From Amycolatopsis palatopharyngis (GTDB lineage: Bacteria; Actinomycetota; Actinomycetes; Mycobacteriales; Pseudonocardiaceae): DNA of 64,000 bases. The translations under genes were made by a program, and so were the position numbers. The stretch is from NCBI RefSeq assembly GCF_003385185.1, contig NZ_PQHZ01000012.1:110144-174143 (forward strand), read 5' to 3'. Under the pieces are notes generated by a model. It had not been told where the DNA came from, searched no databases, and was given only the letters and a program-made list of their open reading frames with translations. This document shows, one piece after another, positions 50,992 through 61,165 of this stretch (within the stretch, counting starts at the first letter, position 1; every line of letters starts with the position of its first letter).

Positions 50992-51883
50992 CTGGGCTCC
51001 CCGTGGACCCGGTGTTCGCTGGCGAACTCGGGTCCACGCGCACGACACCCGACTGCCAGGCAGCTGCCACGGCCACGGCGTCCAGCGACGCGCCGACCTC
51101 ATGCACCCGCACACCCCACGCGCCCGCCGCCGCGGCGAGGGTGGACACGGCCGCGGTGGCATCCTCACGCTCGGACGCCTGCCTTGGCTCACCATCCGCG
51201 TCCGCAAGCAACCGGCCAAGGAACCGTTTGCGGGATGCGCCCACCAGCACCGGAAATCCCAGTGCCAGCAACACATCCAGCCGGCTGAGCAGCGCCCAGT
51301 CGTGTTCCGCGCGTTTGGCGAATCCAAGGCCCGGATCGAGCACGATCGCCTCTGCTCGCACTCCCGCGGCCAGTGCCGCGTCGACCCGTGCGGTGAGCTC
51401 GTCCCGCACTTCCGTGACGACGTCGTCGTAGGTGGCCAGTGCGTTCATATCCTTGCTGTGGCCGCGCCAGTGCATCAGTACCCATGGCACACCGGACTCG
51501 GCGGCCACCCGAGCCATATCCGGGTCGGCCAGGCCACCGGATACGTCGTTGATCACCTGCGCACCCGCCTCGAGTGCGGCGGCCGCCACAGCGGCGCGGG
51601 TGGTGTCGACCGACATCGCCACCCCGTCCGAGGCGAGCGCACGGATCACCGGCAGCACCCGCTCGATCTCGGTTTCCGCGTCCACCCGCGACGCACCCGG
51701 ACGGGTGGACTCGCCGCCGACGTCGATGAGGTCGGCACCGCGTTGCCACATCCGGTGCGCATGCACCAGCGCGTCGGCCTCGAACTCGTAGCGGCCGCCG
51801 TCGGAGAACGAGTCCGGCGTCACGTTCAGTACGCCCATGACCGCGCAGCGGCCCGGGTCGGGCAGGCCGGGCGCCGTGGTCAC
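50984..51883 (-). CDS. folP: Dihydropteroate synthase
   Basis: 299 residues. Joins p-aminobenzoate to the pterin; the sulfonamide target. Motifs: [15 protein letters not shown] (pterin and PABA loop 1), GGESTRPGA (loop 2), [10 protein letters not shown], and GASRKRFLG near the end with the lysine that binds the diphosphate. The GTG at 51883 overlaps the folE stop (GTGA) by 4 bases. It is complete and shows no insertion of a resistance type. Confidence 0.95.
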   Translation of the reverse strand: MTTAPGLPDPGRCAVMGVLNVTPDSFSDGGRYEFEADALVHAHRMWQRGADLIDVGGESTRPGASRVDAETEIERVLPVIRALASDGVAMSVDTTRAAVAAAALEAGAQVINDVSGGLADPDMARVAAESGVPWVLMHWRGHSKDMNALATYDDVVTEVRDELTARVDAALAAGVRAEAIVLDPGLGFAKRAEHDWALLSRLDVLLALGFPVLVGASRKRFLGRLLADADGEPRQASEREDATAAVSTLAAAAGAWGVRVHEVGASLDAVAVAAAWQSGVVRVDPSSPANTGSTGSPDA

Positions 51884-52467
51884 CTGCGGCCCATGATCAG
51901 GTCGAGCGCCTCCGCCCGCGAGGATGCCGAGGTCTGCAGCAACCCGCGGACGGCGGAGGTGGTCGTGCGCGCACCCGGCTTGCGCACTCCGCGCATCGAC
52001 ATGCACAGGTGCTCGGCCTCCACGACGACGATCACCCCACGTGGCTTGAGCCTGCGCTGCAGTGCGTCGGCGACCTGGGAGGTGAGCCGTTCCTGAACCT
52101 GCGGGCGTTTGGCGTAGAGATCCACCAGGCGAGCGAGCTTTGACAGCCCGGTCACCTTGCCCTGGTTGTTCGGGATGTAGCCGACGTGCGCGACCCCGTG
52201 GAACGGGACGAGGTGATGCTCGCAGGTGCTGTACATCGGAATGTCGGTGACCAGGACGAGTTCCTCATGACTCTCGTCGAAGGTCTTGTCCAGTACGGCG
52301 TCCGGATCGTTGTAGAGGCCGGCGAACATCTCGTGATACGCCCGCGCCACCCTGGCCGGAGTGTCCTTCAGTCCGTCGCGGTCCGGGTCCTCACCGCACG
52401 CGAGCAACAGTTCCCGCACGGCGCTCTCGGCGCGCGCCTGGTCGAAACTCCGACCTGTGGCGCGCAC
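51880..52467 (-). CDS. folE: GTP cyclohydrolase I
   Basis: About 195 residues from the GTG at 52467. Converts GTP to dihydroneopterin triphosphate. Zinc ligands are in [12 protein letters not shown] (Cys, His) and EHLCMSMRG (Cys). The [36 protein letters not shown] stretch is the classic signature, given here only in part. The upstream frame remains open to ftsH, so a longer N-terminus cannot be excluded, but the GTG puts the start close to the M. tuberculosis protein. 124 bases separate it from the ftsH stop. Confidence 0.93.
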   Translation of the reverse strand: MRATGRSFDQARAESAVRELLLACGEDPDRDGLKDTPARVARAYHEMFAGLYNDPDAVLDKTFDESHEELVLVTDIPMYSTCEHHLVPFHGVAHVGYIPNNQGKVTGLSKLARLVDLYAKRPQVQERLTSQVADALQRRLKPRGVIVVVEAEHLCMSMRGVRKPGARTTTSAVRGLLQTSASSRAEALDLIMGRR

Positions 52468-52591
52468 CGGAACAACCTGATCCGCTGTGGACTGACCGTT
52501 CCCTGTTACCGCGCTGTGCCGCGGAGAACCCTCGTCAGCCGAGTTTCGCAGATCGCCCTGCCCGCGCAATCCGCCGTGCTCAGACGCCCTG

Positions 52592-55129
52592 TCACTGCTG
52601 ATGGTTACCGTCCGGATCGTCGTTCGTGCGCCGGTGTTGCCCTTCCGCACGCCCCTGGTCGGGGTACTCCTGCTCGGGATACCGGGCACCTTGTTGCTGG
52701 CTGCCCTGCTGCGGGCCGCCGTACTGCCCATGTCCCTGCTCGCCGAACCACTGCTGGTCGGCCGTACGTGGCTCGTCCTGCTGCGGCTGGTTCGGCACGT
52801 TCGACCGCCACGGCTGACTCGGCCGCCCACTCGGTGATGTGGCAGGCGTCCAGCCGGGAGGCGCACCGTAGTTCGGTGGACCCGCCTGACCGCCCGAGGG
52901 CGGTTGTGGTGGGTTGCCGCCGTACTGCTGCTGCGGCCAGCCGCCGTTACCGGAACCAGTACCACCACCGTTGCCGTTCGGACGCGTGCCGTTCGGATAA
53001 CCGCCGGGCGGCGGTGGGGCGTACGGGTTCGGGTTTGGCTGGCCCTGCTGCGGATAGCCGGGCTGCTGCTGATCCGGTGCGGGCCTCGGCGGTCCGCCTG
53101 GGAGATCGCCAGCACCCGGAGCGGTGCGCACCGGCGTCGGCGCCGGTTCGCGCTCGGGCCTGCGCTCCTCCGGCGGGGGCCAGGGCTCGCCCCGCTCTAT
53201 CGCCAGCTCGGCCGGGGTCTTGATCGGTGGCTTGTCCGACGGCTTGCGCTCGCCGAACTCGTTGAACACGGTGATGTGCGGCCGCTTCTCCACCGTGGCG
53301 AAAATGCGCTCCAGGTCCTTGCGCTGCAGGGTTTCCTTCTGCAGCAGCTCGATGACCAGCTCGTCGAGTACGTCGCGGTAGGTGTTGAGCACCTCCCACG
53401 CCTCGGTGTGCGCCGTCTCGATGAGCTTGCGCACCTCCTCGTCGATCTCGTGCGCGACCTCGTGCGAATAGTCCGCCTGCCGTCCCGCGGAACGGCCGAG
53501 GAACGGGTCACCCTGCTCCTGGCCGTACTTGACCGCACCGAGGCGGGCACTCATGCCGTACTCGGTCACCATCGCCCTGGCGATCTTGGTCGCCTGGTCG
53601 ATGTCGGAGGAGGCACCGGTGGTCGGCTCGTGGAACACCAGTTCCTCGGCCGTACGTCCACCCATCGCGAAGACCAGCCGGCCGATCATCTCGGTGCGGG
53701 TCATCAGTTCCTTGTCGTCCTCGGGGACGAGCAGGGCGTGTCCACCGGTACGCCCACGCGGCAGGATCGTCAGTTTGTACACCGGCTCGATGTCCGGCAT
53801 CGCCCACGCGGCCAGGGCGTGCCCGCCCTCGTGGTAGGCGGTGATCTTCTTTTCCTTCTCGGAGATGATCCGGCTCTTGCGCGCGGGACCGCCGATGACG
53901 CGGTCGACCGACTCCTCCAGCGCTTCATCGGTGATCACGCTGCCGTGCTCGCGAGCGGTGAGCAGGGCGGCCTCGTTGATCACGTTCGCCAGATCGGCAC
54001 CGGACATCCCCACCGTGCGCTTGGCGAGCGCCGTCAGGTCGGCGTTCTCGGCGATCGGCTTGCCCTTCGAATGGACAGCCAGGATCCGCTTCCGTCCGGC
54101 CAGGTCAGGCGCGGACACCGGGATCTGCCGGTCGAACCGGCCGGGGCGCAGCAGCGCGGGGTCGAGAATGTCCGGCCGGTTGGTGGCCGCGATCAGGATG
54201 ACGCCACTGCGGGCGTCGAACCCGTCCATCTCGACCAGCAGCTGGTTCAGCGTCTGCTCCCGCTCGTCGTGCCCACCGCCGAGGCCGGCACCACGCTGGC
54301 GGCCGACCGCGTCGATCTCGTCGACGAAGATGATGCAGGGGGAGTTCTGCTTGGCCTGCTCGAACAGGTCTCGCACACGGGAGGCACCGACACCAACGAA
54401 CATCTCGACGAAGTCGGAACCGGAGATCGTGTAGAACGGCACGGCTGCCTCGCCCGCCACCGCCCGTGCGAGCAGCGTCTTACCCGTGCCGGGCGGGCCG
54501 TAGAGCAGGACGCCCTTCGGGATCTTCGCGCCGAGCGCCTGGTATCGGGCCGGGTTCTGCAGGAAGTCCTTGATCTCGTGGAGTTCCTCGACGGCCTCGT
54601 CCGCACCCGCGACGTCGCCGAAGGTGGTTTTCGGCATGTCCTTGTTCAGCTGCTTGGCCTTGGACTTACCGAAGTTCATCACCTTGTTGCCGCCACCCTG
54701 GGCGTTGTTCATCATCCACATCAGCAGCAGCAACAGCAGGCCCAGCGGGATCATGTAGATCAACATCTGGGTGAAGAACGACTGCTGGGTGACGGTGGTG
54801 TCGAACTTCAACGCCTGGTCCGTGGACCGGGCGTTGAGCAGGGATTGGTAGATGTTGTCGGCTGCCGCCGAGGGGAACTTCGTCAGGACCTGGGTGACCT
54901 GCTGGCCATCGGCCTCGATCGGATTGGCGAGGGTGAGCTTGAGCTGCTGCTCCTTGTCCTCGAGATTCGCCTCGTTGACGTTGCCGCTCGAGATCTGTTC
55001 CAGTGCCTGCGACGTCGGCACCTGGGTGTAGTCACGATCCCCGTCGAAGATCGAGCTGAAGGCGAAATAGAGCAGCAGAACCGCAACTATCCACAGTAGT
55101 GGGTTCTTGAGCAGGCGCTTGCGGTCCAT
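52592..55129 (-). CDS. ftsH: Membrane AAA+ zinc metalloprotease FtsH
   Basis: 845 residues. Two N-terminal helices (about 10-27 and 120-140) flank the extracytoplasmic domain. The AAA+ module has Walker A GPPGTGKT, Walker [10 protein letters not shown] and the arginine-finger region [16 protein letters not shown]. The zinc site is HEGGH. After the protease domain, from about residue 615, follows a 230-residue Pro/Gln/Gly/Asn-rich tail, longer than in mycobacteria. ATG 55129 gives [13 protein letters not shown]; an ATG at 55183 would add 18 residues. It degrades membrane and stress-regulator proteins and heads the folate gene block. Confidence 0.95.
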   Translation of the reverse strand: MDRKRLLKNPLLWIVAVLLLYFAFSSIFDGDRDYTQVPTSQALEQISSGNVNEANLEDKEQQLKLTLANPIEADGQQVTQVLTKFPSAAADNIYQSLLNARSTDQALKFDTTVTQQSFFTQMLIYMIPLGLLLLLLMWMMNNAQGGGNKVMNFGKSKAKQLNKDMPKTTFGDVAGADEAVEELHEIKDFLQNPARYQALGAKIPKGVLLYGPPGTGKTLLARAVAGEAAVPFYTISGSDFVEMFVGVGASRVRDLFEQAKQNSPCIIFVDEIDAVGRQRGAGLGGGHDEREQTLNQLLVEMDGFDARSGVILIAATNRPDILDPALLRPGRFDRQIPVSAPDLAGRKRILAVHSKGKPIAENADLTALAKRTVGMSGADLANVINEAALLTAREHGSVITDEALEESVDRVIGGPARKSRIISEKEKKITAYHEGGHALAAWAMPDIEPVYKLTILPRGRTGGHALLVPEDDKELMTRTEMIGRLVFAMGGRTAEELVFHEPTTGASSDIDQATKIARAMVTEYGMSARLGAVKYGQEQGDPFLGRSAGRQADYSHEVAHEIDEEVRKLIETAHTEAWEVLNTYRDVLDELVIELLQKETLQRKDLERIFATVEKRPHITVFNEFGERKPSDKPPIKTPAELAIERGEPWPPPEERRPEREPAPTPVRTAPGAGDLPGGPPRPAPDQQQPGYPQQGQPNPNPYAPPPPGGYPNGTRPNGNGGGTGSGNGGWPQQQYGGNPPQPPSGGQAGPPNYGAPPGWTPATSPSGRPSQPWRSNVPNQPQQDEPRTADQQWFGEQGHGQYGGPQQGSQQQGARYPEQEYPDQGRAEGQHRRTNDDPDGNHQQ

Positions 55130-55337
55130 TCGACTCGGCCGTGGTGGCCTCGACCCTCCCTGGCTAGGCGGTAGATGTGACATCCGCCGTCATGGTCTTG
55201 ACAACTCCCGTGCTACGGGCGTGCGGTCCCTCCAGGGTACCGCCCGGTTCCGGTGGTCTCCCTGCAGAGCCTCTCGCAGCTCAACGGTCGGAACGGCGCC
55301 GATGTTCCCACCGGGTGTTCGGGGACTCAATCCCCGC

Positions 55338-56198
55338 TCACCTGGCATCGCTCACCGCGGCGAGCATCTCACCGAGTCGCGAGCGCAACGTCTTGGGGTC
55401 GGCGGGCGACACCGTCACCCATTCCCGCCCGTCAGAGCCGGCCCTGGACAGGCTCAGGTAGCGCCCGCTGGCCGTGTCGAACCAGCCGAGGACCGGCGAA
55501 CGCTGCCTGCTCCCGAGGGAGTTTCGGCTGTTCGCGGCGAGCTGACCACCGCGCAACCGGGGCTGGCCCGCCAGCTGGGCATAGGCCTGCCTGGGATCGG
55601 TGGGACGTTCGGAGAGCCCGCCACGCGCCCTGGCCTGCTTGCGGTCCTTTCGCCTGCCCCGCTCCTGCTCCGCCGCTTCGGCGGACTCGGCGGGAACGGC
55701 GGGGCCGGTCGCGGCGGCCATGCTGCGGGCAGGCGGAACACCCAGCGCCTCGTCCAGCGGAAGTGTGATGGACGCCTCGGTACCCCTTGGGCTCGACGGC
55801 AGCAGATCGACCACGGTCGAGGCGAGACCCTCCGGGTAGATCGGCCGCACCCAGATGCCGTCGGCGTCCTGGATGGCGACGACCGCGTTCTTGCCGTCCG
55901 AGGCCGCGAGAATGCCCACCGGGGGAGCCTGGAAGTCCGGGATGTGCAGCGCGTCGATACTCAGCGACGGCCTGGCCAGCAGGATGAGCCAGTCCTCGAC
56001 GTGTGGCTCCAGCCTGCCGTTGCCGTCACGTACCCCTCTGGCCTTGAGCTCGACGTTGACCCGTTGCCGTAACGCGGACCGCTCGTCCTCGGTGGCACCG
56101 TGCGAGCGAACCTGCAGCGGGTAGGGCAGCTCGCCGATCCGCATCGCCTCCCACAGGAAGTCGAACGCGACCGGTGAGAAAAACTCCTGCGTGGGCAC
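55338..56198 (-). CDS. ESX secretion-associated EspG-family protein (second of pair)
   Basis: 286 residues, no signal peptide or membrane segment. Begins FSPVAFDFLWEAMRIGELPYPLQVRSHGAT and shares with its neighbour the blocks LLPSSPRGTEASITLPLDEAL, AGQPRLRGGQLAANSRN and PVLGWFDTASGRYLSL. EspG proteins are cytoplasmic chaperones that bind the tips of PE-PPE dimers before type VII secretion. A Glu/Arg/Ala linker (about 175-205) is predicted disordered. It is the last gene of the PE-PPE-EspG-EspG operon. A 169-base gap precedes it, so it might also have its own promoter. Confidence 0.85.
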   Translation of the reverse strand: MPTQEFFSPVAFDFLWEAMRIGELPYPLQVRSHGATEDERSALRQRVNVELKARGVRDGNGRLEPHVEDWLILLARPSLSIDALHIPDFQAPPVGILAASDGKNAVVAIQDADGIWVRPIYPEGLASTVVDLLPSSPRGTEASITLPLDEALGVPPARSMAAATGPAVPAESAEAAEQERGRRKDRKQARARGGLSERPTDPRQAYAQLAGQPRLRGGQLAANSRNSLGSRQRSPVLGWFDTASGRYLSLSRAGSDGREWVTVSPADPKTLRSRLGEMLAAVSDAR

Positions 56199-56367
56199 TG
56201 CTCTCCCCTGCTACCCGAAATGTTCGTCCGAACGCCCTCGGTGCGGCGGACTCGCTCACCGAAGGGTAGCCACGACGGTACCGGGAGCCAACCGGCCCAC
56301 CGATCCGGATTCGCCGATCGATCTCCATCGGCTTCGCGCGACGCGTGCGCCCGCTTTGCCGGCGCTG

Positions 56368-57195
56368 TCAGTAGGCGGCGGCGTCGGAGTTCACCGCACG
56401 CGACAACATCTCGCCGAGGCGGTGCCGCAGGGTGGGCGCGTCCGCCGGGGCGATGGTGATCCAGTCCCGCCTGTCGTGTCCCTTGCTGGCCTGGGTGAAA
56501 TACCTGCCGTCCTCGGTGTCGAACCAGCTCAGCACCGGGGTCCGGCTGCGTCCGCCCGTTCGGTTCCGGGCATTGGCGCCGATCTGCCCGCCCCGCAGCC
56601 GCGGCTGGGCGTGCAACCTGGCGAGCGCCTTGCGATCGTCGTCCGCGCCGGAGCGGTCGCCGTTCGGACGCGAACCCGGCGAGCCCTTGGTCTCCCGCTC
56701 CCCGTTCGACCTGCGCTGCATGAAGTCCACCCCGGAACCGGAGAGCAGCTGCTCCAGCGGCACGGTGAGGGACTTCTCGGTACCCCGCGGGGCCGCGGGC
56801 AGCAGTCCGACGATGGCGCTGGCAAGTCCATCCGCAGGCACCGCCTGCAGGTGCAGGCCCTTGGTGTCCTGCACGGCGAGCAGCCCCTGGCCGCCCAGTG
56901 CGGCCGCGACCGCGAGCAGCGGCGGCGAGTCGGGCGCGGAGATGTGCACCGAATCCAGACTCACCTCGGACCGGGCGAGTACCTCGAACCAGTCCTCCAG
57001 ATGCGGCTGCGGCCGGCCGGACCGGTCTGCGAGACCACGTCCGGCCAGCCCGGACAGCACCTGCGCGCGCAGGGCCGCCCGTTCGTCCATCGTCGAACCA
57101 TGCGACCGCACCTCGAGTGGGTACGGCAGTTCGCCCGCTCCCAGTGACTCCCAAAGGAAGTCCAGCTCCACCGGGGAGAGGAGCTCTACCGCCAC
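56368..57195 (-). CDS. ESX secretion-associated EspG-family protein (first of pair)
   Basis: 275 residues, paralogous to the next gene: LSPVELDFLWESLGAGELPYPLEVRSHGST, LLPAAPRGTEKSLTVPLEQLL, HAQPRLRGGQIGANARN, PVLSWFDTEDGRYF. The linker of about 40 residues before the last domain is Arg/Gly/Asp-rich. The GTG start overlaps the PPE-like stop by one base, strong evidence for joint production with the PPE-like substrate. Having two EspG proteins for one PE-PPE pair could mean that one handles each partner, or that one serves proteins encoded elsewhere. Confidence 0.85.
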   Translation of the reverse strand: MAVELLSPVELDFLWESLGAGELPYPLEVRSHGSTMDERAALRAQVLSGLAGRGLADRSGRPQPHLEDWFEVLARSEVSLDSVHISAPDSPPLLAVAAALGGQGLLAVQDTKGLHLQAVPADGLASAIVGLLPAAPRGTEKSLTVPLEQLLSGSGVDFMQRRSNGERETKGSPGSRPNGDRSGADDDRKALARLHAQPRLRGGQIGANARNRTGGRSRTPVLSWFDTEDGRYFTQASKGHDRRDWITIAPADAPTLRHRLGEMLSRAVNSDAAAY

Positions 57196-58568
57196 TAGCG
57201 CTCCTCGTCGTCGGCCCAGGCGCCGATCACTGGCGGCGGAGTGGCCTCGGTGGCACCGAACGCCTCGTCGGGATCGGCCTCGATCAGGAACGAAGCGTGG
57301 GTTCGCTCCTCTTCCTGCTGCGCCTGACCTTGGCCGGCACCACCCATGCCTCCACCCATCGGGGCCGCCCCCGGGGGAACCGCACCGCCACCGATCGTGC
57401 CTGCCGAGGACACAACGCCCTGGCTCTGCGGGGCGACGCTGGCCGCGCTGGCGCCCTGCCCGCTCGCCGAGGCACCGGTCTCCGAAGAGGACTGCTTCGT
57501 GCTGCCGCTGCGGTTGCCCTTGCCGAGCGCCTTGGCGCCCGCGGCACCGAGACCGGCGCCGACCGCGGCACCACCGAGCTGCATGCCGAGGTTGCTGGAA
57601 CCGCCACCACCGGAAGCCTGAGCGGCCGCGGCGGTACCCGCACCCGTGCCCATCCCGCTGCCGGTCGCCGCCGGGACACCCGCCGCCGGAGCACCGGCGT
57701 GGCCACCCTGTGCATGCCCTGCGCCGACACCGCCCGCCTGGCCGTGCCCTGCGACCTCGGCACCCCCGGCGTATCCGCCGAGCGGTGCGCCGGCGAGCGG
57801 GTTGGGCCCGAGGTGCTGGCCGGGCAGGCCCCCGAAGGAGCCGACGCCACTCACCGAACTGGGGCCGGTGCCCACCGAAGCGGCCGTGGGCTTGAGCCCG
57901 ATCGAGTCGGGGCCGAAGCTCGGCGTGCTGCTGTCGACCTCGGACATCGCCTTGGTGTAGGCGTTGAAGTACTGGACCTGCTGGGCCTTGATGTCCTTCG
58001 CCGCGTCGGACTGCGCCTTCATGTCGGCGATCATCGCGGCGGGCCCGCCTGCCAGCATGGCCTCGGTCTGCCTCGCCGGGTCGAACTCCTTCGGCGCGGG
58101 CATCTTCTTGACCTCGGCGGCGGCCGCGGCCTGCTGCTTGAGCCGGTTGCCCATCGTCTGCGCGGCCTCTGCGGCCTGTGCGCTCGAGTTCGCGATGCCG
58201 ACCAGCGAGCCCTGCGCCGCGGCCGCACCCTCACCGACCCAGGCTGCGCCCAGTTCGGTGATCGCGTTGTACAGATCGTTGGCGGCCTGGTTCAGGTTCG
58301 TGGAGTGACCGATCCAGGACTCGCCGGTGGCCTCGGCGGTGCCGGGGTCGTTGTTCATGGTCGCGCCGTTGTAGAGCTGCTGACTCTCCTGCGCGTCCCA
58401 GTTCGGCGGGCTGAGGATCGCCCTGTCCTCGCCGTAGAGGAAGCCGTCGGGCCTGCTGCGCGCCTGGTTGACGATGTCAGCCGTGGCCGAACTGTCGCCG
58501 AGCGGAACGCTGGGCGAGGATCCCTGCTGGCTCTGCTGGCCGCCGGTGATGCCGGTGTTGTCGTCCAT
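57195..58568 (-). CDS. PPE-domain-like secreted protein
   Basis: 457 residues. The first 190 residues are helical and include PNWDAQESQQLYNGA, ELGAAWVGEGAAAAQG (WxG turn) and a following long helix ending EVKKMPAPKEF, as in the PPE fold. The rest is Gly/Ala/Pro-rich low complexity (about 215-440) ending in an acidic conserved tail AFGATEATPPPVIGAWADDEER. It is the expected type VII secretion substrate with the small PE-like partner before it. ATG 58568 follows GGGGGGA. A GTG at 58592 overlapping the preceding stop is possible. Confidence 0.75.
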   Translation of the reverse strand: MDDNTGITGGQQSQQGSSPSVPLGDSSATADIVNQARSRPDGFLYGEDRAILSPPNWDAQESQQLYNGATMNNDPGTAEATGESWIGHSTNLNQAANDLYNAITELGAAWVGEGAAAAQGSLVGIANSSAQAAEAAQTMGNRLKQQAAAAAEVKKMPAPKEFDPARQTEAMLAGGPAAMIADMKAQSDAAKDIKAQQVQYFNAYTKAMSEVDSSTPSFGPDSIGLKPTAASVGTGPSSVSGVGSFGGLPGQHLGPNPLAGAPLGGYAGGAEVAGHGQAGGVGAGHAQGGHAGAPAAGVPAATGSGMGTGAGTAAAAQASGGGGSSNLGMQLGGAAVGAGLGAAGAKALGKGNRSGSTKQSSSETGASASGQGASAASVAPQSQGVVSSAGTIGGGAVPPGAAPMGGGMGGAGQGQAQQEEERTHASFLIEADPDEAFGATEATPPPVIGAWADDEER

Positions 58569-58588
58569 GATTCCGATTCCCCCCACGC

Positions 58589-58957
58589 TCACGCCTGGCC
58601 GGCGAACGGCTCGGCACTGGCGTCGTCGATCTCCTGGTAACGGCTCATGGCCGTGACGATCGCCTGCTCAGCCTGGTCGTACTGGGTGTAGAGATTGCGC
58701 AGTGCCTGGGTGTAGGAGTTCTCGTCACCGCCGGCTGCGCGCTGCGACATCTTGGCGGACATCGCCTGCCCGACCGGGTTCGCACCGAGCTTGGGCGCGA
58801 CGCCGAGACCGCTCGCCCCGGTCAGCAGCGATTCCACCTGGTCCTTGCCCAGCCTGATCTTCTGCAGCACCGTCTGTGCGGCGTCGGGATCGACCCCCAC
58901 CTGCCCGGTGACCGCGGCGTTACGGAACGCCGCGGCATCCGCAAAGCTGTTTCCCAT
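58589..58957 (-). CDS. PE-like small helical protein (type VII secretion partner)
   Basis: 122 residues, two predicted helices joined by a Gly/Pro-containing turn (MGNSFADAAAFRNAAV, later YTQALRNLYTQYDQAEQAIVTAMSRYQEI). Size, position and helical hairpin are those of a PE-type partner of the PPE-like protein, though the sequence is not a recognisable mycobacterial PE protein. The ATG has AGGAGA 8 bases upstream. It is the first gene of the operon. Confidence 0.65.
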   Translation of the reverse strand: MGNSFADAAAFRNAAVTGQVGVDPDAAQTVLQKIRLGKDQVESLLTGASGLGVAPKLGANPVGQAMSAKMSQRAAGGDENSYTQALRNLYTQYDQAEQAIVTAMSRYQEIDDASAEPFAGQA

Positions 58958-59361
58958 CTGCACTGTCTCCTGTCCCAGAGCTCTCAACAAAGGGGCTGGT
59001 GCTGCACGACGAACGACACAACCGGAACCGCCAGGATCCGCGGTTCCACTGCGTCGTGCATTGCCCTCCCCATCCCTTCCCCCGAAACGGCACCGCACGG
59101 GCCCGCGGTGGCGGTCTTCGCTTAGATTAACGCACCGAACTCGACCGTATGACGCGTTTCCCAGAGACGAGGTTCCCACTTCCGGCGGCCTGGGCACAGC
59201 GAGTTCACCAGCGAGGGTTGTTCACAAGTCGGCAGACGGGGTCGCCCGGAGGGTGGCCATGGCTGCCGACTGCAGGTGAGATCCGTGCTTGACCGCACGT
59301 GGGCGGTGAACAACCCGACCTTTGATTAGACACAGGAGTTCCACGACCAAGGCGGCGATGA
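58958..59361. other. Gene-free region between hpt and the PE-like operon
   Basis: About 400 bases. On the minus strand TAATCT near 59130 is a fair -10 for the PE-like operon. Small inverted pieces GTGAACAACCC and GGGTTGTTCAC (around 59215 and 59310) face each other. No coding capacity is evident. Confidence 0.45.
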
Positions 59362-59916
59362 TTACGAGGAGTAAACCTTCGGGTCCAGAGTGCCGATGTA
59401 GGGCAGGTCGCGGTAACGCTCCGCATAGTCCAGGCCGTAACCCACGACGAATTCATTCGGAATGTCGAAACCGACGTATTTCACCGGCACCTCCACCTTC
59501 ACCGCGTCCGGCTTACGCAGCAGTGAGCACACGTTCAGCGAGGCGGGGTTGCGGCTGGCCAGGTTCTTCAACAGCCAGGACAGCGTCAGCCCCGAGTCGA
59601 CGATGTCCTCGACGATCAGCACCTGCTTCCCGGCGATGTCGCGGTCGAGGTCCTTCAGGATGCGAACCACCCCGGACGACGAGGTGGAAGAGCCATAGGA
59701 GGAGACGGCCATGAACTCGAGCTGGGCGGGCACCGGAAGCGCCCTGGCGAAGTCGGTCATGAACATGACGGCGCCCTTGAGCACCCCGACCAGCAGCAGG
59801 TCACCCTGCTCGGGATCGGCGGGGTAGTCGGCGGCGACCTTCTCGGCGAGTTCGGTGATCTTGTCCTGGATCTGCTGCTCGGTGACGAGCACGGAGGCGA
59901 TGTCGCCCTCGTACAC
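59362..59916 (-). CDS. hpt: Hypoxanthine phosphoribosyltransferase
   Basis: 184 residues. Purine-salvage enzyme that joins hypoxanthine or guanine to PRPP. The PRPP loop is [14 protein letters not shown], the flexible loop [12 protein letters not shown], and the purine region [21 protein letters not shown]. The GTG start has GAGGGG 9 bases upstream. It is downstream of tilS on the same strand, a conserved pair (190-base gap). Confidence 0.95.
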   Translation of the reverse strand: MYEGDIASVLVTEQQIQDKITELAEKVAADYPADPEQGDLLLVGVLKGAVMFMTDFARALPVPAQLEFMAVSSYGSSTSSSGVVRILKDLDRDIAGKQVLIVEDIVDSGLTLSWLLKNLASRNPASLNVCSLLRKPDAVKVEVPVKYVGFDIPNEFVVGYGLDYAERYRDLPYIGTLDPKVYSS

Positions 59917-60106
59917 GGGTCAGTCCCCTCTGGTGGTGGGTTCGGGAGAAACCGGTTCGCCAGGATATGTGCGAGCCCCGTTTCATGCAGAGCGTGCCAT
60001 GTGGGCGCCCGTGACCCGTGGCCGGGCGAGCACATGACAGCGGGCGCGGCGAGAACCGCGGATTACGAGGTCATGATGATCTGTGGAACTCGGGCAGGCG
60101 AAGTTC

Positions 60107-61165
60107 CTATGGATCAGCGCGTGGATCAGCACGGCCCGCGCCGGGCTCGACGATCAACTTGCCCCGGATCCGGCCCGCCTCGAACCCGCCAGGCAGCCAT
60201 ACCGCCCCCTGGCCACGCCAGTGCCCGATCAGCGCGTCCACCGAGCGCAGATGCGCGTCCGTCAGCTCACGCACCCCCGCGGCGAGTAGCCAGCGCCGCA
60301 GCACCCTCCGGCGAACGGCCTGCGCGGCGGGGGTCAGCACTTCGATATCGAGTTCGTCACCGACCAGGGCGGCGTCGAAGAGCTGCCCAGCGAGTTGATC
60401 GAGCGCCTCGCTGTCCTCCCGCAGCTGTGCCGCGGTACGGGCCAGCGCGGCCGCGACCCCGCCCGCGAGCACGTCCTCCAGCAGCGGCAGGACCTCGGTG
60501 CGCAGGCGCACCCTGGTGAAGCGAGGGTCCTCGTTGTGTGGGTCGCTCCACGGCCGCAGGCCGAGCGCGGCACAGGCGGCGAGCGTGACCGCTCTCGGTA
60601 CGCCAAGCAGCGGGCGGGCCCACGGCGGGTCCAACGGACGCATACCGGCGAGCGAACGCGGGCCCGAGCCCCTGCCGAGCCCGAGCAGCACCGTCTCGGC
60701 CTGGTCGTTCAGGGTGTGCCCGAGCAGGACGAGTCCGCGTCCGCCCGGCAGTGCCGCGCGGAGCGCCGAGTAACGGGCCCTTCGGGCGGCGGCCTCGGGC
60801 CCGCCAGGCCCGGAGACACCGACCGTGAGGATCTCCGCGGAGTCCGCGCCCAGCCGCTGCGCGGTGCGGGCGGCGGTCGCGGCTACCTGTGCCGAAGCCT
60901 CCTGCAGTCCGTGATCGACGACCAGCGCCCGCACGCGCAGGCCGCGGTCGCGGGCCGCTTTGGCCGCCGCCTCGGTGAGGGCGAGCGAGTCGGCCCCGCC
61001 GGAGACCGCCACGGTCAGCTCGCCAGCGTCGAGCTGACCGGCGTGTTCGGCCAGGAACTCCCGGACGGCACGGCGCACGTGGGCCAGTGCGGCGGTGTTC
61101 TTGTCGTTCTGGTCGTTCCTGCCGTTCCTGTCGTTCAGGCCGCCCCCTGGTTCCGGCGCGTTCAC
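60107..61165 (-). CDS. tilS: tRNA(Ile)-lysidine synthetase
   Basis: 352 residues. Modifies C34 of tRNA-Ile (CAU) with lysine, which is essential for reading AUA. The PP-loop ATP motif is VAVSGGADSLAL near residue 55, followed by ALVVDHGLQ and LLGHTLNDQAETVLLGLGRGSG. The GTG at 61165 overlaps the stop of the zincin-like gene (GTGA). The first 22 residues are an Asn/Asp-rich low-complexity stretch encoded by near-repeats of TCGTTC-type units. The C-terminal domain is short, as in other actinobacteria. Confidence 0.93.
   Translation of the reverse strand: MNAPEPGGGLNDRNGRNDQNDKNTAALAHVRRAVREFLAEHAGQLDAGELTVAVSGGADSLALTEAAAKAARDRGLRVRALVVDHGLQEASAQVAATAARTAQRLGADSAEILTVGVSGPGGPEAAARRARYSALRAALPGGRGLVLLGHTLNDQAETVLLGLGRGSGPRSLAGMRPLDPPWARPLLGVPRAVTLAACAALGLRPWSDPHNEDPRFTRVRLRTEVLPLLEDVLAGGVAAALARTAAQLREDSEALDQLAGQLFDAALVGDELDIEVLTPAAQAVRRRVLRRWLLAAGVRELTDAHLRSVDALIGHWRGQGAVWLPGGFEAGRIRGKLIVEPGAGRADPRADP

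Noticed and set aside
52904..55099. 731-codon plus-strand frame opposite ftsH
   Set aside because: Antisense of the conserved AAA+ and protease domains; the composition is that of a shadow frame.
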